Origin: Trematomus loennbergii
Taxonomy: Eukaryota; Chordata; Actinopteri; Perciformes; Nototheniidae
Reading direction: 5' to 3'
Length of the DNA: 64,000 nt
Assembly: GCA_012861695.1 (NCBI GenBank)
Contig: JAAOOA010000155.1
Location: forward strand, 162,001 to 226,000
Below the pieces are notes generated by a model, which worked only from the letters and a program-made list of their open reading frames with translations, was not told where the DNA came from and did not search any database. This document shows, one piece after another, positions 61,022 to 64,000 of this stretch. Every line of letters starts with the position of its first letter. The stretch's first letter is position 1. Made by a program: the position numbers and the translations under genes.

Positions 61022-61977
61022 TTAAAGGTCACCTATTATGCTAAATCCTCTTCTTCATGTCTCTTCTTCATCAACATGTGTCCCCTCTTCTTCACGTCTC
61101 TTCTACATCAACATGTGCCCCCTCTTCTTCATGTCTCTTCTACATCAACATGTGTCCCCTCTTCTTCATGTCTCTTCTACATCAACATGTGTCCCCTCTT
61201 CTTCACGTCTCTTCTACATCACCATGTGTCCCCTCTTCTTCATGTCTCTTCTTCATCAACATGTGTCCCCTCTTCTTCATGTCTCTTCTACATCAACATG
61301 TGTCCCCTCTTCTTCATGTCTCTTCTACATCAACATGTGTCCTCTTCTTCATGTCTCTTCTACATCAACATGTGTCCCCTCTTCTTCATGTCTCTTCTAC
61401 ATCAACATGTGTCCCCTCTTCTTCATGTCTCTTCTACATCACCATGTGTCCCCTCTTCTTCATGTCTCTTCTTCATCAACATGTGTCCCCTCTTCTTCAT
61501 GTCTCTTCTACATCACCATGTGTCCCCTCTGTGGAAAGAGACTCTGAAAGTTTCAGGAACAAAGATTCTCTCTCTTTTTGTCCTGATCCATTTCTATAAA
61601 AACCTGTCTGAAAATGAGCTGATCAGATTTTGGCCATTTTTTGATGTCATAACGATGTTTTGTCTTGTGTAACCATTAGCCAATCAGCAACCAAGGTAAC
61701 CCCCCCCCCCCCCCACCTTATCACCTGAATCTCCTCCTAGAGCACCATTGAGTTCTTTGTAACCAAATGTCTCTCAGAGGGGCGTGGGGAGGGGCTCCTT
61801 ATTTTCATCTAAAGTAACAGACAGAGAATCAGCACTTTGGAAACAGGGCTGAAACAGAGGGGATTATGGGTAATGCTGCAATGATCTGTTTGGTGTTTCA
61901 GCCAATCAGAGACAGGTTCTGTATATATCTGAGACCTGTAATATATGGATGAAAACAGTATAATAGGGGACCTTTAA
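61022..61977 (+). mobile_element. TTAA-flanked MITE, family A relative with internal minisatellite
   Basis: Starts TTAAAGGTCACCTATTATGC and ends TATAATAGGGGACCTTTAA, with TTAA at both borders, 22 bp after the exon 4 donor. The interior is mostly a 37-bp minisatellite, then CCAATCAGCAACCAAGGTAA, a 15-base C run (61700-61714) and GCTGAAACAGAGGGGATTATG. Confidence 0.8.
61048..61530 (+). repeat. 37-bp minisatellite inside the MITE
   Basis: About 13 units of CATGTCTCTTCTACATCAAC then ATGTGTCCCCTCTTCTT, with CTTCATC/CTACATC and CACGTC/CATGTC variants and one three-base shorter unit near 61338. It opens three overlapping frames of 169-198 codons; these are artefacts. Confidence 0.97.
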
Positions 61978-63007
61978 GATGTAGTGTTGAAACATTTTGG
62001 AACATTTCATATTGCATATATAGCTTTTTTGTGTTAATTATTACACTGCCATTTTTACTGCACCTAAATTGGTATCCAGTACATTACTAGATATAGAAAA
62101 TAATGAACACTTGAACTGTTGAACTGATCAACATTGTGGTAAATACACTTGATGATAAGATCCATGACCATTCACACATCTGCTCATTAAATATGAAGCC
62201 AGTTAGTTAAGTGTTCAGACTGAAACCAAAGGAAACATCCTGGCCTCTCTCCAAAGATTACAAACAAATAAATAAGTCCATTAATTAAAATGTTATATCT
62301 TGTTTTTAATCAGTACAAAACCAAAGGTGTGCAAATAGAAGATTTCTTAGCCTCGGGCAGTTTCCAGGCCAGCCCAGTTTATACTTGTTTTCATACTTTT
62401 TGTATTCTTAAAGTGAATTTGATTTTCTCATGTAACCCCTCAGCTAGATTTCAAAAATACAATAAACAAAGAAAACGGTTTTAGAACGTCCCCCATAAGG
62501 CTAATTTAATGTCACACACCTATAGGTCAATTTCACACAAAGCAAGGTAAGTTAAATTCACAATATACTGTACGTTTACCTTTTTAAAGTATTACTTTTC
62601 TTCTGCTGAGCACTTCTGTGAGTCTCAAACAAATAACTTTTTGGCACATGTCAGTTCTTCACATAGTTTTAAATGTGTAATATGCTAGTCATAATAAATA
62701 TGAACCCACAGAGACACTTTTATGCTGCAGCTGTCCTCGGAGCAGCTCATCTTATGAGGCAGAGATTTGTCAGGTCGAGGTTGAACTCCTTATCTGATCA
62801 ATCTGCGCTCCGGGCAGATTCAGGTTGCACAACTACATTTGGCAGAAGAATGTCACCTGAGATTAATCGCCTCAAATCATGAGTAAAGAGAGGCATTTCT
62901 ACCTCAGGCTCACATCACACAGCACCTGATGAAACACTGATGAGGGGGGTCTCTCTATAACCCTAAAGATCCTTTAAAAAGTTCTAAAAGACATTGAATT
63001 TATTTAC
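61978..63007. other. tp63 intron 4, no recognised feature
   Basis: AT-rich. No sign of exon 5; no YSTELKKLYCQIAK-like coding sequence was found before the window end. Confidence 0.5.
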
Positions 63008-63650
63008 TTAAAGGTCACCTATCATGCTATTTTTAGGCTATAGCATAGGTCTCAGATATATAAAAATATATAAAAAACATGTTTATGAAGTGTTTTGCTC
63101 CAAATACCAAACAGATCACCCATTCTAGTCATGCCTCATATCCCTCTATTTCACTTCCTGTTTCAAAAGTGCTGATTTGGGGTATAAAGCTTTAAAAAAA
63201 AAATGGTCTGAGCTCATGCGGGACCCGGCAGCTACTGTCTAAACTAAATGCTGCCGTGATGAAACGCCATATCATGGATTACCAAGGATTGTTTCTGAAA
63301 CAGTATGGAGCTCAAAGGCTTTCTCTCTTGCCGGTTACACCACAAGGTGAGTTCCTTTTTATTTGCAGTACAGGTTAGCTCTGAGTGTTAGCGATGCTAA
63401 TGTAAACATGCACCGACCATATTACGTCCAAAATAGTCTCGCATTGTTTCTGATAGCAACGTCTCTGATATGACATCATAGTGGACGCAAATCTGGATCA
63501 GCTCCGTTGTTCCCCCGTTTTTAGAGATTTGGGTACGGAGGAAAAGAGAGAGGGTTTATTATTATTATTATTTTATTTTCGAGTTCCCCGACACATATTT
63601 ATGTATAAAAGACATCAAAAAGTGCATTTTGCATGATAGGTCCCCTTTAA
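63008..63650 (+). mobile_element. TTAA-flanked MITE, family A copy 3
   Basis: TTAAAGGTCACCTATCATGC to GCATGATAGGTCCCCTTTAA, with TTAA at both borders. It is the closest relative of 4454-5167, with nearly the same sequence through CATGCGGGACCCGGCAGCTA and GGAGCTCAAAGGCTTTCTCT, but with small internal deletions. Confidence 0.88.
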
Positions 63651-64000
63651 CATAAGGCCTTTATTGGGATTAAAATAATTAAATCAATCAATAGAAGACA
63701 TGGGAAATAGGAGTTCATGAGTCGTTTGCATTGTTAAATCTCTAAGTAATGTGTAACATCTACTTTTTAAACAACATTTTATCTAAATCCTTTCACATTA
63801 ACATCATGCAGATCAAAATGGCTGAACCAACAGCACTCGTATTCTCTGTTTCTGGCCAGAAAGCGTGGTGCAGGGAAGTGAACATGTAACAGAAATTGTC
63901 TTTAAACTAAGATTTTACGCCATTGCCATTGCATTGATAAAAGGCAGTGAATACGGGGTTCTGTGTATTTTATGCAACAATATTTTTAAACTTTAAACAC
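63651..64000. other. tp63 intron 4, right edge
   Basis: No feature seen; the gene continues past the window. Confidence 0.5.

Larger units (their letters stand above)
29775..64000 (+). other. tp63: tp63 gene, 5' portion (TA and deltaN promoters through intron 4)
   Basis: Tumour protein p63 is a p53-family transcription factor that binds DNA as a tetramer in the nucleus. DeltaN forms maintain epidermal progenitors; TA forms carry an N-terminal activation domain and act notably in germ cells and stress responses. Five coding exons are visible here and every junction is phase-compatible. Introns are about 6.3 kb, 2.7 kb and 21.6 kb on the TA path; deltaN to exon 4 is 6.8 kb. The DNA-binding, tetramerisation and SAM exons lie beyond 64000. 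The MLYLE deltaN start, the ISMDCI stretch in exon 3 and [16 protein letters not shown] in exon 4 separate it from tp73 and tp53. Confidence 0.97.

Noticed and set aside
61038..61672. Three overlapping frames of 169, 180 and 198 codons with an MSLLHQHVSPLLHVSS repeat protein look
   Set aside because: They come from the 37-bp minisatellite: 37 is not a multiple of three, so the same peptide cycles through all frames. No splice or start context supports them.

Overview
This is teleost fish DNA, probably from a spiny-rayed (percomorph) species. The evidence is small spliced exons with GT-AG borders and matching phases, long (CA)n runs, and many short hAT-type and TTAA-flanked non-autonomous transposons. 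Nothing here is prokaryotic or viral.

The one gene I can name is the 5' part of tp63 (tumour protein p63, a p53-family transcription factor), read on the + strand. Four exons of the long TA form join in phase: exon 1 at 29775-29827 (long-form ATG), exon 2 at 36170-36295 (contains the second, MSQS-type ATG and the transactivation helix), exon 3 at 39025-39145, and exon 4 at 60743-60999 (the proline/serine-rich lead-in to the DNA-binding domain). An internal promoter in the third intron carries a TATA box at 53725-53731. It serves the deltaN first exon at 53882-53923, whose 14 residues begin MLYLE, the p63 deltaN signature. Both TA exon 3 and the deltaN exon end in phase 0 and join to exon 4. 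The DNA-binding-domain exons lie beyond the right edge. Exon 4 is one base short of an open frame, at 60820/60821. This is most simply an assembly or sequencing error, but it should be checked.

The first 29.7 kb, upstream of tp63, contains no gene I recognise. It holds repeats and one promoter-like spot near 18.2 kb: two GGAAGT motifs, a perfect TCTCGCGAGA palindrome, and two possible small exons, the second with an ATG in good context.

The rest is introns filled with mobile elements. (1) An element carrying a 36-37 bp minisatellite occurs three times (1-757, 12773-14335, 59931-60668). (2) TTAA-flanked MITEs form two families (4454, 50375, 61022 and 63008; 23958 and 36638), and a third related end lies at 51583. 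(3) Several hAT MITEs have perfect 8-bp target duplications (38260, 44112, 46400). (4) Three copies of an internally deleted hAT-like element keep the same 27-codon reading frame (31944, 34358, 48860), and one of them is nested in another hAT element. (5) There are tRNA-derived SINEs, LINE 3' ends and long microsatellites. Exons 3 and 4 are each closely hemmed in by transposons on both sides.

I found no unknown multi-gene system. The most useful observations are the p63 dual-promoter layout, the exon 4 frameshift, the Trp-to-Phe change in the transactivation motif, and the nested transposon structures.
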